NCBI GenBank assembly: GCA_964530225.1
Contig: CAZHBA010000065.1
Location: forward strand, 1 to 61,104
From: CAZHBA01 sp964530225
GTDB taxonomy: Bacteria > Pseudomonadota > Alphaproteobacteria > UBA6615
DNA length: 61,104 nt
Reading direction: 5' to 3'
The stretch's first letter is position 1. Every line of letters begins with the position of its first letter. Both the position numbers and the translations under genes were made by a program. Positions 7,523 to 15,539 of the stretch are shown piece by piece. The notes under the pieces were generated by a model. It saw nothing but the letters and a program-made list of their open reading frames with translations, was not told the DNA's origin and ran no database searches.

Positions 7523-9585
7523 CGCTGGCTCTCTTCCTCTGTGCCGCACCGCAATTGGCATTCGGTTCGGCCAAAGTCGGACGGGGTTGCCGCCGCCTCG
7601 GGGATCGCCATAGCGGCGACGAAATAGTCCTGGAAGCGCCGGTCGGCCGCAATCTCGACCCGCTCGACCCGGCGCACGATGGCCTCGATCTCGGCGCGCG
7701 CCGCCCGGTTGAGCAGCGCGATACGGGCGCCGGTGCCGGCGGCGTTGCCAGCGATCGACACTGTGGACGGGTCACCCGCCGGCAGCATTCCCAAGGCCAT
7801 TGCGTATTCGACGTCGATATAGCTGCCGAACGCACCCGTGAGCACAATACGGTCGGGTGCAGGAGCGTCGTCGAAGCGCTCCAGTAGCAAACGCGTGCCA
7901 GCGGCGAGCGCCGCCTTGGCAAGCTGGATTGCGCGCACATCGTGCTGGGTTACGCAAAGTGCGTCGGTGCCGTCCTGGAGCCGGTAGGCAAAGCTCTTGC
8001 CATTAGGCACGACGTGGCGGGAACACGCCGCGCAAGCGCCATCGACGAGACCGTCCGCGGTAAGGATGCCGGCGAGATACATCTCCGCCACCGCCTCGAC
8101 GATACCGGAGCCGCAGATACCGGTGACCCCGGTATCCGCTGTTGCGTCCGCGAATTCGGCATCGTCCGACCACATGTCGCAGCCGACCACCTTGAAGCGC
8201 GGCACCAGCGTGTCGCGGTCGATGCGCACGCGCTCGATGGCGCCCGGTGCAGCGCGCTGACCGCAACTGATCTGGGCTCCCTCAAAGGCCGGGCCGGTCG
8301 GGCAGGAGCAAGCTAGTAGCCGCTGCCGGTTACCAAGAACGATTTCGGCGTTAGTTCCGATGTCGATAATCAGCGTCAGCGCATCGTCGAGATGGGGTGC
8401 TTCGGACAGGATCACTCCGGCGGTATCAGCGCCAATATGGCCGGCGATGCACGGCAGCGCGTACACCATGGCACCCTCGTGGACAGCGATGTCAAGATCG
8501 TGGGCGCGGACGGTCACCGCCGATTGTGTGACTAGCGGAAACGGCGCGCTGCCCAACTGACGGGAATCGAGGCCGAGCAGCATGTGATGCATGGTTGGAT
8601 TGCCGACCACCGTTGCCTCGACGATTTCGGTAGGATCTATCCCGGCCTTGGCGGTGGCTGCGGTGGCGAGCTCGTCGATCGTGGCGCGCACAGCCGCCGT
8701 CGGATCAGCGGCGCGGTCCGGATTGAGCTGCAAATACGAAATCCGGCTCATCACGTCCTCGCCGAAACGGATCTGCGGGTTCATTGCGCCGAGGGCCGCA
8801 ACCACCTCGCCCGAGGCCAGGTTGCAGAGATGGGCGGCGATAGTCGTCGTGCCGACGTCCACGGCAAGCCCGAAAGTGCGATCGTGGAAGCCAGGCCAGA
8901 CCGCAATGACGCAGTCCGCCTCACGGACGGCCACGGTCACCTTCCACGCGCCGTCGCGCAATATTTGGGCTAGTGATTGCCGCGCGCTGTGCGCCCAGCC
9001 GAGTCGCTTCAGACCCCATTCGGCCTCGAGCGCACACTCGACGCGGGCACAGTCGCTCGACGGATCCTCCATCGTCGGCGAGTCGAGCTCGATATAGTGG
9101 AGGCGCACGACCGGATCGATAGAGATCGTGCGGGCGTCGGCGCGCTTGCGCACGACCTGCCGGTGGAGCTGGCTCTCGGCCGGGACGTCGATAACCACGT
9201 CGCCCAGAATACTGGCCGAACAGCTCAATCGCCGGCCATCGATGAGCCGGCCGCGCGCCGCGACCCGTGCCTCGAGTTCACCGGAACCAACCAAATTTGC
9301 CTCGACCGAACCAATGCCGAGCTTGGGGAAGTTGCCGACGCTGACGCTCACCTGACAGCGTCCGCACAGACCGCGACCGCCACAGACCGAGTCGATGTCA
9401 ACGCCGAGGCTACGCGCGGCGGTTAGCAGCGGCGTTCCAATCGGGAACCGGCCGCGTCGGCCCGACGGCATGAATACAATCATAGCGTCGTCAGACGTCT
9501 TCGACGCCGGCGCAGCACCAGATCGTGCGACCGGCAGTTCGGATCGACGCTTTGCGCGGTGTCCGCTCGACTCGACCATATCCAC
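7519..9585 (-). CDS. RACo-type corrinoid activation protein (2Fe-2S plus ASKHA/DUF4445)
   Basis: Members of this family (RACo and relatives) use ATP to return inactive Co(II) corrinoid proteins to Co(I). The N-terminal [2Fe-2S] domain has Cys68, Cys74, Cys77 and Cys122 (CGGRGLCGRC, then LSCSA). An ASKHA ATPase core follows, with LAVDVGTTTIAAHL and GAMNPQIRFGEDVMSR in the middle. The DUF4445 region has IDIGTNAEIVLGNR and the CSCPTGPAFEGAQI segment. Length 688 aa is typical. The GTG start at 9585 follows the DUF1638 stop with no gap; an internal ATG at 9483 just before the ferredoxin domain is an alternative, since the first 34 residues look disordered. Flanked by the two methyltransferases, it is the expected maintenance enzyme for the corrinoid protein at 11414. 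Confidence 0.92.
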   Translation of the reverse strand: MDMVESSGHRAKRRSELPVARSGAAPASKTSDDAMIVFMPSGRRGRFPIGTPLLTAARSLGVDIDSVCGGRGLCGRCQVSVSVGNFPKLGIGSVEANLVGSGELEARVAARGRLIDGRRLSCSASILGDVVIDVPAESQLHRQVVRKRADARTISIDPVVRLHYIELDSPTMEDPSSDCARVECALEAEWGLKRLGWAHSARQSLAQILRDGAWKVTVAVREADCVIAVWPGFHDRTFGLAVDVGTTTIAAHLCNLASGEVVAALGAMNPQIRFGEDVMSRISYLQLNPDRAADPTAAVRATIDELATAATAKAGIDPTEIVEATVVGNPTMHHMLLGLDSRQLGSAPFPLVTQSAVTVRAHDLDIAVHEGAMVYALPCIAGHIGADTAGVILSEAPHLDDALTLIIDIGTNAEIVLGNRQRLLACSCPTGPAFEGAQISCGQRAAPGAIERVRIDRDTLVPRFKVVGCDMWSDDAEFADATADTGVTGICGSGIVEAVAEMYLAGILTADGLVDGACAACSRHVVPNGKSFAYRLQDGTDALCVTQHDVRAIQLAKAALAAGTRLLLERFDDAPAPDRIVLTGAFGSYIDVEYAMALGMLPAGDPSTVSIAGNAAGTGARIALLNRAARAEIEAIVRRVERVEIAADRRFQDYFVAAMAIPEAAATPSDFGRTECQLRCGTEEESQR

Positions 9586-10182
9586 TTACGCCTGACGCGA
9601 GGCAAGAAACCGTTCGAAGTCGCCATAGCCGGTAAATCGCATCTCGAACTCGAGCCCCAGCCGGGCGGCGGCGGCCTCAGCCTTGGCGACTAACTCCGGG
9701 TTCTCGGTCTGCGCCAGGTAGACGACCTTCTTGTATTTGCCGAAATAGATATTGCGCAGTCGCGGGAAGCGCTCGATCCCCATACCTTGCAGTATCAGCC
9801 GGTCGAAGTGCCGAACCAGGAAATCGGTCAGGAAGAAACTGCCCGGCTCCTCCTTCATCATAGCCGCGTAGTTGGTCACGCCGGCGAAGACTTCATAGCA
9901 GTGCGTTCCCCCGATTCGCTCCACGCCTTCTTCGTCGAGGACGCGGTCGAGTTGCCCACCGGTACCGCAGTCGCTGAACAGCACCAGAAAGCGGTCGAAC
10001 TGTCCGCGGCCAGCGCGGATACGGTCGCGCACCGCTTCGGGAATGCGGTCCGGCGCATTGTGCAGATGCGCCGGTAGACACTGGACAGTCATATGATCCC
10101 AGCCGTTACCCTCGACCATGGCGACAACCTCGCGTGCAAGCGCCCCGCAACAGACCAGCAGCGTGCGCAGGCAACCGTCCAC
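9586..10182 (-). CDS. DUF1638 protein of the corrinoid methyltransferase operon
   Basis: A 198-residue protein starting LRTLLVCCGALAREV after a GTG at 10182, one base after the stop of the upstream URO-D-like gene; a longer frame overlapping that gene by about 100 bp is not credible. It has the DUF1638 blocks: a Rossmann-like opening, the LHNAPDRIPEAVRDRI segment, FSDCGTGGQLDRVL and GTHCYEVFAG with paired Cys and His that could bind metal or corrinoid, and a C-terminal FGKYKKVVYLAQTEN. The function of the family is unproven; members recur beside corrinoid methyltransferases and RACo, which matches this context. Confidence 0.8.
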   Translation of the reverse strand: MDGCLRTLLVCCGALAREVVAMVEGNGWDHMTVQCLPAHLHNAPDRIPEAVRDRIRAGRGQFDRFLVLFSDCGTGGQLDRVLDEEGVERIGGTHCYEVFAGVTNYAAMMKEEPGSFFLTDFLVRHFDRLILQGMGIERFPRLRNIYFGKYKKVVYLAQTENPELVAKAEAAAARLGLEFEMRFTGYGDFERFLASRQA

Positions 10183-10183
10183 G

Positions 10184-11341
10184 TCAGACTGCCTGCCGAT
10201 AGCTATGCCGCTTGCCTTCCTCGTACATCGCGACGACGTTCTCGGGCGGCACCTCGGGCTGAATGTTGTGCACGCTGTTGAGGACATAGCCGCCGTCTTT
10301 GCCCAGGATCTCGATGATCCGGCGGGTCTCGGCGCGCACTTCCTCAGGCGTTCCGTACGGCAGGATCTGCTGCGTATTAATGCCGCCCCAAAAGGCGAGA
10401 CGCTTGCCGTACTCGGCCTTGAGACGTCCGGGTTCCATATCCTTCGCGGTGACCTGCACCGGGTTGAGCGCGTCGACGCCGATATCGATCAGGTGATCGA
10501 TGAAGTGATAGGCCGAGCCGCAGCAGTGAAAACAGATCTTGGCCTTGCTATTCGCCTTGATCGTCTCGGCAAAGCGTCGATGATGCGGCTTGATGAGCTC
10601 GGCATAGATTTCTGGGTCGAACATGCATCCGTCCTGAGTGCCGAGGTCCTCACCGAAAAAGGCCACATCGATATTCTCCGGTCCCGCGGCCTCAAGGACA
10701 TTCTCGGCGACCCCTACCCAGTAGTCGGCGAGCTTGTCCATCATGCGGCACACGAACTCGCGGTTGCGGTAGAGGTCCTTGAGATACGGCTCGAAGCCGC
10801 GCATGGCGTAACCGCGGTGGATAACGCCGCCGGGTAGAAAGAGCACGATGGCAAAATCGCCGGCGGCCTTGATCGCCTCTACGCTTTCCCGCACCCCTTC
10901 GACCACGCTGGGATTATCAGGATCGGGCCAGGCGAACGATTCGATCGCGTCGATCGTCGGTTCGATATCATAGAACGGCCCGTCCTCATGCAGGAAATGG
11001 TGGTCGTCGGTGCCGGTGGTCCGCTTCCAGCTGACGCCAAACTCGTCAACGAATGCGTTGTCGTCGATAATACGCAGATGGCCGCCCACATTATCACCAG
11101 GCTGCACGCCACGCGTGTCGACATCGAACTGACGTAGGATCTTCTCGTCGGGATAGGCGACCGCGCTCGCCAACGACATGACCTTGGTCTCGGCCTCGAT
11201 ACCGAGATGACGCTTCAGCCGATCATGGGCGTCGATGGTGATCGTGGTCGTTAGGGCGCCGCCGAAATCTATCGGGACGCGATCGGCCTCTTCGTGGCTC
11301 AAGGCAGCATTGAGACGCTCTTTGTGGGTCCATCCAGTCAT
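10184..11341 (-). CDS. URO-D/MtaA-family corrinoid methyltransferase, first paralog
   Basis: 385 residues, of the same branch as the gene at 6383. MTGWTHKERLNAALSHEEAD opens the protein. FFGEDLGTQDGCMFDPE lies at about 228-244, HCCG at 272-275 provides the likely zinc ligands His272 and Cys274, and a near-identical GGYVLNSVHNIQPEVP closes it. A strong ribosome binding site (GGAGG, 6 bp before ATG) supports the start. The two paralogs could be the substrate:corrinoid and corrinoid:acceptor halves of one pathway, or could serve different methyl donors; sequence alone does not decide. It lies 72 bp after the corrinoid protein gene and 1 bp before the DUF1638 gene. Confidence 0.86.
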   Translation of the reverse strand: MTGWTHKERLNAALSHEEADRVPIDFGGALTTTITIDAHDRLKRHLGIEAETKVMSLASAVAYPDEKILRQFDVDTRGVQPGDNVGGHLRIIDDNAFVDEFGVSWKRTTGTDDHHFLHEDGPFYDIEPTIDAIESFAWPDPDNPSVVEGVRESVEAIKAAGDFAIVLFLPGGVIHRGYAMRGFEPYLKDLYRNREFVCRMMDKLADYWVGVAENVLEAAGPENIDVAFFGEDLGTQDGCMFDPEIYAELIKPHHRRFAETIKANSKAKICFHCCGSAYHFIDHLIDIGVDALNPVQVTAKDMEPGRLKAEYGKRLAFWGGINTQQILPYGTPEEVRAETRRIIEILGKDGGYVLNSVHNIQPEVPPENVVAMYEEGKRHSYRQAV

Positions 11342-11361
11342 TGTGCTCCTCCAGATCTAGC

Positions 11362-11378
11362 CTACCGCCCGTCGGTAG
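11362..11378 (-). other. Intercistronic hairpin between corrinoid protein and URO-D-like gene
   Basis: CTACCG / CGGTAG with a 5-nt loop inside the only sizeable gap (72 bp) in the upstream half of the operon. It could be an mRNA processing or stability element that sets unequal expression of the corrinoid carrier and the downstream enzymes. No T-run follows. Confidence 0.4.
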
Positions 11379-11413
11379 CGGTATGTGTAGCCAAGTCGAC
11401 AGGCCAGGCGCAG

Positions 11414-12058
11414 CTAATGTCCCTGCCCGACAAGGTCGCGCGCGGCCTCGACCGCATCGGGCGCGGTCTCACCGAATCCATCCGCACCTATTTTCGTAGC
11501 AAACAGCTCATTCACCGGCGGACCGCCGACCATCACCTTGACATTGAGGTTGCGGGTCTCGTTGGCCTTGGAGATCTCCGCCACGGCATTCTCGATCTCG
11601 TGCATGGAGGTCGTGAGAAGCCCCGATATCCCGATCAGGTCGGCCTCGCTCTCTTGGGCGGCGTTAATGAATGCATTAGCATCGACATTGGTGCCAAGAT
11701 CGATCACGTTGAAGCCAGCACCTTCAAGCAAAATGCCGACAAGGTTCTTGCCGATGTCGTGCAAATCTCCCTTCACGGTCCCGATGACGACGGTTCCTTT
11801 GGGTTTGGCGCCACCTTTGACCAGCACCGGGCGGAGAATGTTCATGCCGGCCTGGACAGCTTCTGCCGCCATCAGCAATTGCGGCACGAATGTGAGTCCC
11901 TCGGCGAATTGCTCGCCGATGTCGTCTAAAGCGGCGATCATGCCGTTGTCGAGGATCTGATTAACGTCGGTGCCGGCGTCCAACTCGGCTTCGATGAGTT
12001 CGACGACACGCTCGTCATCGTACGCCATTACCGCATCGTAAATGTCGTCGACAGTCAT
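11414..12058 (-). CDS. Corrinoid (B12-binding) methyl-carrier protein, MtaC/MttC family
   Basis: A 214-residue protein with the two-part architecture of methyltransferase corrinoid proteins. The N-terminal helical cap covers residues 1-85. The Rossmann B12 domain covers about 86-212, with the base-off signature GDLHDIGKN whose His100 is the lower axial cobalt ligand; ISGLLTTSM (144-152) and VGGPPVNE (178-185) are the other cofactor-loop motifs. It shuttles the methyl group between methyltransferases. Its ATG overlaps the stop of the upstream Fe-S protein by 4 bp. It is the only corrinoid protein in the operon, so both URO-D-like enzymes, RACo and the homocysteine methyltransferase probably all act on it. 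Confidence 0.94.
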   Translation of the reverse strand: MTVDDIYDAVMAYDDERVVELIEAELDAGTDVNQILDNGMIAALDDIGEQFAEGLTFVPQLLMAAEAVQAGMNILRPVLVKGGAKPKGTVVIGTVKGDLHDIGKNLVGILLEGAGFNVIDLGTNVDANAFINAAQESEADLIGISGLLTTSMHEIENAVAEISKANETRNLNVKVMVGGPPVNELFATKIGADGFGETAPDAVEAARDLVGQGH

Positions 12059-12882
12059 CGGTCTAATCCCCTCGTTTCGTCCTGCACAGTCGCCGGAAAC
12101 GCCTGCCCATGCGACCGTGTCGCACGCGGTGTCTTCGACGAGTTTGGCAACGTAACAACATCTTGGTTCTTGTCCAGCTCCACAGCTGTAGGCCCCAGCG
12201 GGCCGTCAGCTCTACGCGCGCGCAAAAACGCATCCATGTGGAAGCGGGCCTGGTCGCTATGGTACCGGAACGGTCGACCCACCGGACACGCCCGGCGCGC
12301 TCGACAGCCATGATCCATGCAGTCTTGACCGGCACTATCGGCCAAATGCCGGGCGCAGGCTGGCACCTCGTAGCCATTGTCGTGAAACGCTGCCACCGGG
12401 CATGTCGTGAGACATGGCTTCTCGCTGCAGGTGTCACACGGGCTTACCTGTGGTTTCACGGGCGGTAGCCGGAGCCGCTCAGCGAAGGCGAGCGCACCGC
12501 GATAGCTGTGCCAGAGCCCATAGCCGGGATGGATCAGAATACCGAGAGGCGAAGAGTGGCAGGGCTCGGCCTGGCACGCCCAGCGCTGAAACGGCAGGTG
12601 CGGTGGCGAAAACGGGTACAGGGCGGCGGCACCGAAGCAGCGCGCAATATCCGTCAGTATATCCTGCGACCAGTCGTCTAGTCGATCCTTCGCCGGATCG
12701 CGGTTTGCGCAAAATGCTCGCCACATGCTCGGGCCCGCATTTCCGACCATGATCAGGGTGTGCGCCGGTGTTCCGGGATCGACCTCGGGGACGACGTCGG
12801 CGGGTTCCGGATGAAATGCACCGCGCGGCGTCAAACCTGCCTCGCGTACCGCAGTCTCGATATCCCCAAACTCGATTACCAA
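12055..12882 (-). CDS. Ferredoxin-like Fe-S protein with eight conserved-looking cysteines
   Basis: A 275-residue soluble protein. The N-terminal 140 residues have no motif I can name. The middle holds CDTCSEKPCLTTCPVAAF with Cys149, 152, 157 and 161 (C-x2-C-x4-C-x3-C). A second set follows with Cys176, Cys188, Cys193 and Cys199 (CMDHGCRARRACPVG). This resembles the Fe-S half of QueG-like reductases and a family of alphaproteobacterial 4Fe-4S proteins of unknown role. QueG binds cobalamin, so an electron-donor role to the corrinoid protein is attractive here, but that is inference from context, since relatives also occur away from corrinoid genes. It sits 21 bp after the AOR gene and overlaps the corrinoid gene by 4 bp. 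Confidence 0.8.
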   Translation of the reverse strand: MVIEFGDIETAVREAGLTPRGAFHPEPADVVPEVDPGTPAHTLIMVGNAGPSMWRAFCANRDPAKDRLDDWSQDILTDIARCFGAAALYPFSPPHLPFQRWACQAEPCHSSPLGILIHPGYGLWHSYRGALAFAERLRLPPVKPQVSPCDTCSEKPCLTTCPVAAFHDNGYEVPACARHLADSAGQDCMDHGCRARRACPVGRPFRYHSDQARFHMDAFLRARRADGPLGPTAVELDKNQDVVTLPNSSKTPRATRSHGQAFPATVQDETRGLDR

Positions 12883-12903
12883 GCTCGCCCACCGTATTGA
12901 AGT

Positions 12904-14844
12904 TTAAGCCGCTACGTCCTCGATAAACTCTCCCATACCCAACCGCTTGAGGGTCTCGGGGGTGGGTGCGCCGGTGTCCACGTCCCAGCCTTGCAGGCGG
13001 TAGTATTCGTCTACCATGGCAGGCAGATAGGGTTCGATCCCCTCCTCTTCGGCGGGTCCGACGTGGGTGTTCTTCAAGAGCTTGGGCGAGACATCGAACT
13101 CATCCGACCTCTCGAAACCGCGTCTCACATAGACCAACCGCAACATGGTGGAGATCCGCGCGCCGACGGTAAAGGCCTCCTCCGCGTCGAAGTCTTCCCA
13201 ACCGGTCGCCTGGGCCAAGCTCGTGGTCGTGAAGCGCACCGAGCTGGGGACCCCCATCGTGCCGAAGTAACAAATGCCGAGGGAGTCCCAAAAAAGCTTG
13301 ATGATCTGAGTGCGGCAGACGGGCTCCACCTTGCTAAGGGCCTCCTCGAGATTGCGGGCCACACCGGGCGGGACTTCGTCGTAGCCGAGGTCAAGTCGGC
13401 GGAACGTGTCGTCGCCCCGTCCCTGGGTGGAAGCGCCGTAGCCAGCCGTCATCTCGTCGAAAAAAGCGCCCCAGGCGGCCCGGTGGTCGTGCATCACCGC
13501 GCCCCCTCCTTTCGCGTCGATGACCCTGTTGCGCAACTCATCCACGATCCCTATCTCCGCGCCCACCTCCTCGGGCATAGCCTTTATGCCTTTTGCGAGT
13601 TTCGCTCCAAACCCCTCCCCTTTGACGGCCTGATTGAGCAGCTCAATGGCCGATTCCCAGTTGCCCCAGGTGAGGTCGAGGCCGCCGGTATCCTGCTGGT
13701 GGAGGAGCCCGTCGTTGTAGGCCTCATATACCGCGCCCATCATGGGGGCGAATTGGCCCATCTCGATACCCAGGCTGTCGTAGAGGTCGTTCAAGACCAC
13801 GATGGCACCGGGATCATCGACGCCGATGATCGCGGACGATCCTTCGATCGGCTCGCCGCCACCGCATTTGCTGCCAGTAAACCCGGCAAAGGGACCGTCC
13901 CCAATCTCCACATCGTAGGCGCAAGAGATCTTGCAGTTGTAGGAGGGTTGGGGCGTAACGGTCCAGCGGCTGCAGGCCGCCACGTACTTGCGGGCGAACT
14001 CGGCGCCCCATTCCGGGTCGGTCATATTCTTGCCGATCACTCGCCGATGCGAACCGAAGAGGTGGTAATACCCGCGCGAGTTGCCCGCGTCCTGCAACGC
14101 CTCGGCGACAGTGCGTTGCGTCGGGTCTTCGGTGCCGGGAAAGAGCTGTTCTTCCCATTCGACGGCGGTTTCCACCAGCCCCGGCGCATCGAACAGGGGA
14201 ACGGTGCCGGTGCCGCGTACCGCGATGGCTTTGAGGTTCTTGGCCCCCATCGCCGCCCCCGGACTGCCCTTCCCGGCGCCGTGATTGCGGTCGTTCTTGA
14301 TCATCGCGCCGGCGATCCCTGCCTCGCCCGCGGGCCCGATGCAGGCGACGCTGATGTTGGTGTCGTCGCCGAGTTCGACCTTGACGCGACGCTCGGTTTC
14401 CCTTGTGTCCTCGCCCCAAAGATCGCTCGCGTCGCGAAACTCCACCTTACCGTCATCGATCCAGAGGTAGGTGGGCCTCGATGCCTTGCCGGTGAAAATG
14501 ATACCCTGGTGCCCGGCATGCATCAGGTAGGCGCCCCAGAAGCCGTGGGTGTGCCCGACGGCCGCGGAATAGGGCGTTAAGTGGTGGAAACTAACGATGG
14601 TCACGTCCGAGGAGTTGACGGCGGGCGTTCCCGTCAGCGGTCCGTTCATGAAGATCAGAGGCACGTCCGGGTCGGTAGCCTTTCCCTTGCGCGGTGCCTC
14701 GCGCAGGAGGTAGAGCAGCGCCAAGCCGATGCCGCCCACGTACTTGCGTAAATCCTCCTCAGGCGGGAGCGCCTCCTTTGTGACGGTTTCCTGGCTAAGG
14801 TCTACTCGCAGGATGTGAGGCCGGTATCCTCCACGAATGGACAT
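12904..14844 (-). CDS. Aldehyde:ferredoxin oxidoreductase (AOR) family protein
   Basis: A 646-residue member of the tungsten/molybdenum bis-pyranopterin AOR family, which couples oxidation of an aldehyde or another carbonyl to ferredoxin. It has the N-terminal LRVDLSQETV and YVGGIGLALLYLL segments. The pterin-binding blocks include NGPLTGTPAVNSS and AGKGSPGAAMGAKNLKA. The cluster region is SYNCKISCAY (Cys304 and Cys308), and DSLGICYFG carries Cys525. Aligned to the canonical C-x2-C-x3-C, the first Cys position is Ser301, so cluster ligation looks altered. The start at 14844 is set by GGAG 7 bp upstream. First gene of the operon; the substrate is unknown. Confidence 0.9.
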   Translation of the reverse strand: MSIRGGYRPHILRVDLSQETVTKEALPPEEDLRKYVGGIGLALLYLLREAPRKGKATDPDVPLIFMNGPLTGTPAVNSSDVTIVSFHHLTPYSAAVGHTHGFWGAYLMHAGHQGIIFTGKASRPTYLWIDDGKVEFRDASDLWGEDTRETERRVKVELGDDTNISVACIGPAGEAGIAGAMIKNDRNHGAGKGSPGAAMGAKNLKAIAVRGTGTVPLFDAPGLVETAVEWEEQLFPGTEDPTQRTVAEALQDAGNSRGYYHLFGSHRRVIGKNMTDPEWGAEFARKYVAACSRWTVTPQPSYNCKISCAYDVEIGDGPFAGFTGSKCGGGEPIEGSSAIIGVDDPGAIVVLNDLYDSLGIEMGQFAPMMGAVYEAYNDGLLHQQDTGGLDLTWGNWESAIELLNQAVKGEGFGAKLAKGIKAMPEEVGAEIGIVDELRNRVIDAKGGGAVMHDHRAAWGAFFDEMTAGYGASTQGRGDDTFRRLDLGYDEVPPGVARNLEEALSKVEPVCRTQIIKLFWDSLGICYFGTMGVPSSVRFTTTSLAQATGWEDFDAEEAFTVGARISTMLRLVYVRRGFERSDEFDVSPKLLKNTHVGPAEEEGIEPYLPAMVDEYYRLQGWDVDTGAPTPETLKRLGMGEFIEDVAA

Positions 14845-14883
14845 GGTGTTACTCCTATCCGAGATATTCCAAGTAGCGCTCAC

Positions 14884-14895
14884 TTGACCGGTCAA
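14884..14895 (-). promoter_or_regulatory. Palindromic candidate operator upstream of the AOR-corrinoid operon
   Basis: A perfect 12-bp palindrome TTGACCGGTCAA, 40 bp before the chosen AOR start. Its TTGACC half can also act as a -35 element. That arrangement would suit a dimeric repressor controlling the eight-gene operon. No regulator gene lies in the cluster. Confidence 0.45.
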
Positions 14896-14951
14896 TTCGG
14901 TTAAAAGTCATTGATTCACGTCAACCAAAGGACCTCTACGTCATTTTGCGT

Positions 14952-15499
14952 CATCTGCTGACGACCCGCGTCGACACCGACCGCGCGATCTGGCCTCGGC
15001 GTGCGCGGAACGCAGCAGCGCACTGGCGGCTTCGGTGTCGGCTTCGTCGCACACTTCCAACCAGGCGGAGAAATCGCCCGGCGCCAGCCACGCCTCCCAC
15101 AGTCCGGCGAACGTGAGCAGGCCGCCATCGGCGGCGGTAATCCAGAACGGCTGCTTGAGTCCTCCCGGCTGGGTTTGCCATTCATAGAAACCGCTGGCGG
15201 GAATGAGGCAGCGGCGGCGGCGAAAGGCGGAGCGGAAAGCCGGCTTTTCGGCCACGGTTTCGGCCCGGGCATTAATCATTTTGAAGCCCATCGCCGGATC
15301 CTTGGCCTAGGACAGCACCAGCCCCCCACCGGAAATGGGTCGCCGTGTTACCGCCACCCTCACCCGCTGCGATCACGGCGAAAACCGGCTGAGACGGTGC
15401 GATGTTGAACCGCGACGCGACGTTTAGCGGCGCCGAAATGAGCGAGTATAACTCGAACATTTCGTCCCAGGCATGAAGCAGGCCAAAGCGTCCGCACAT
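14952..15499 (-). pseudogene. Decayed SRAP (YedK/HMCES-type) gene
   Basis: The protein normally crosslinks to abasic sites in single-stranded DNA through Cys2. The start is intact (ATG 15499, MCGRFGLLHAWDEMF, then NIAPSQPVFAV). A run of six Gs near 15325 then breaks the frame. In the restored frame WGLVLS is followed by TAG, where the family has Trp, and then AKDPAMGFKMINARAET and IPASGFYEWQ. After LWEAW the sequence jumps straight to LAPGDFSAWLE, so about 30 codons containing the conserved TTEAN and HxRMP region are missing. A last frameshift precedes VSTRVVSR. Two frameshifts, one nonsense codon and one deletion make it non-functional. Confidence 0.85.
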
Positions 15500-15539
15500 C
15501 GGCGAATAATAGCGCGAAACAAGCAATTTCGGTTACTAG

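Noticed and set aside
12991..14580. Long open frame on the plus strand opposite the AOR gene
   Set aside because: It is the antisense shadow of a high-G+C gene: it has no motif, no ribosome binding site, and the minus-strand frame has full AOR family features.
12883..15000. A cobalamin or SAM riboswitch upstream of the corrinoid operon
   Set aside because: No conserved core or multi-stem leader is visible in the short upstream region.
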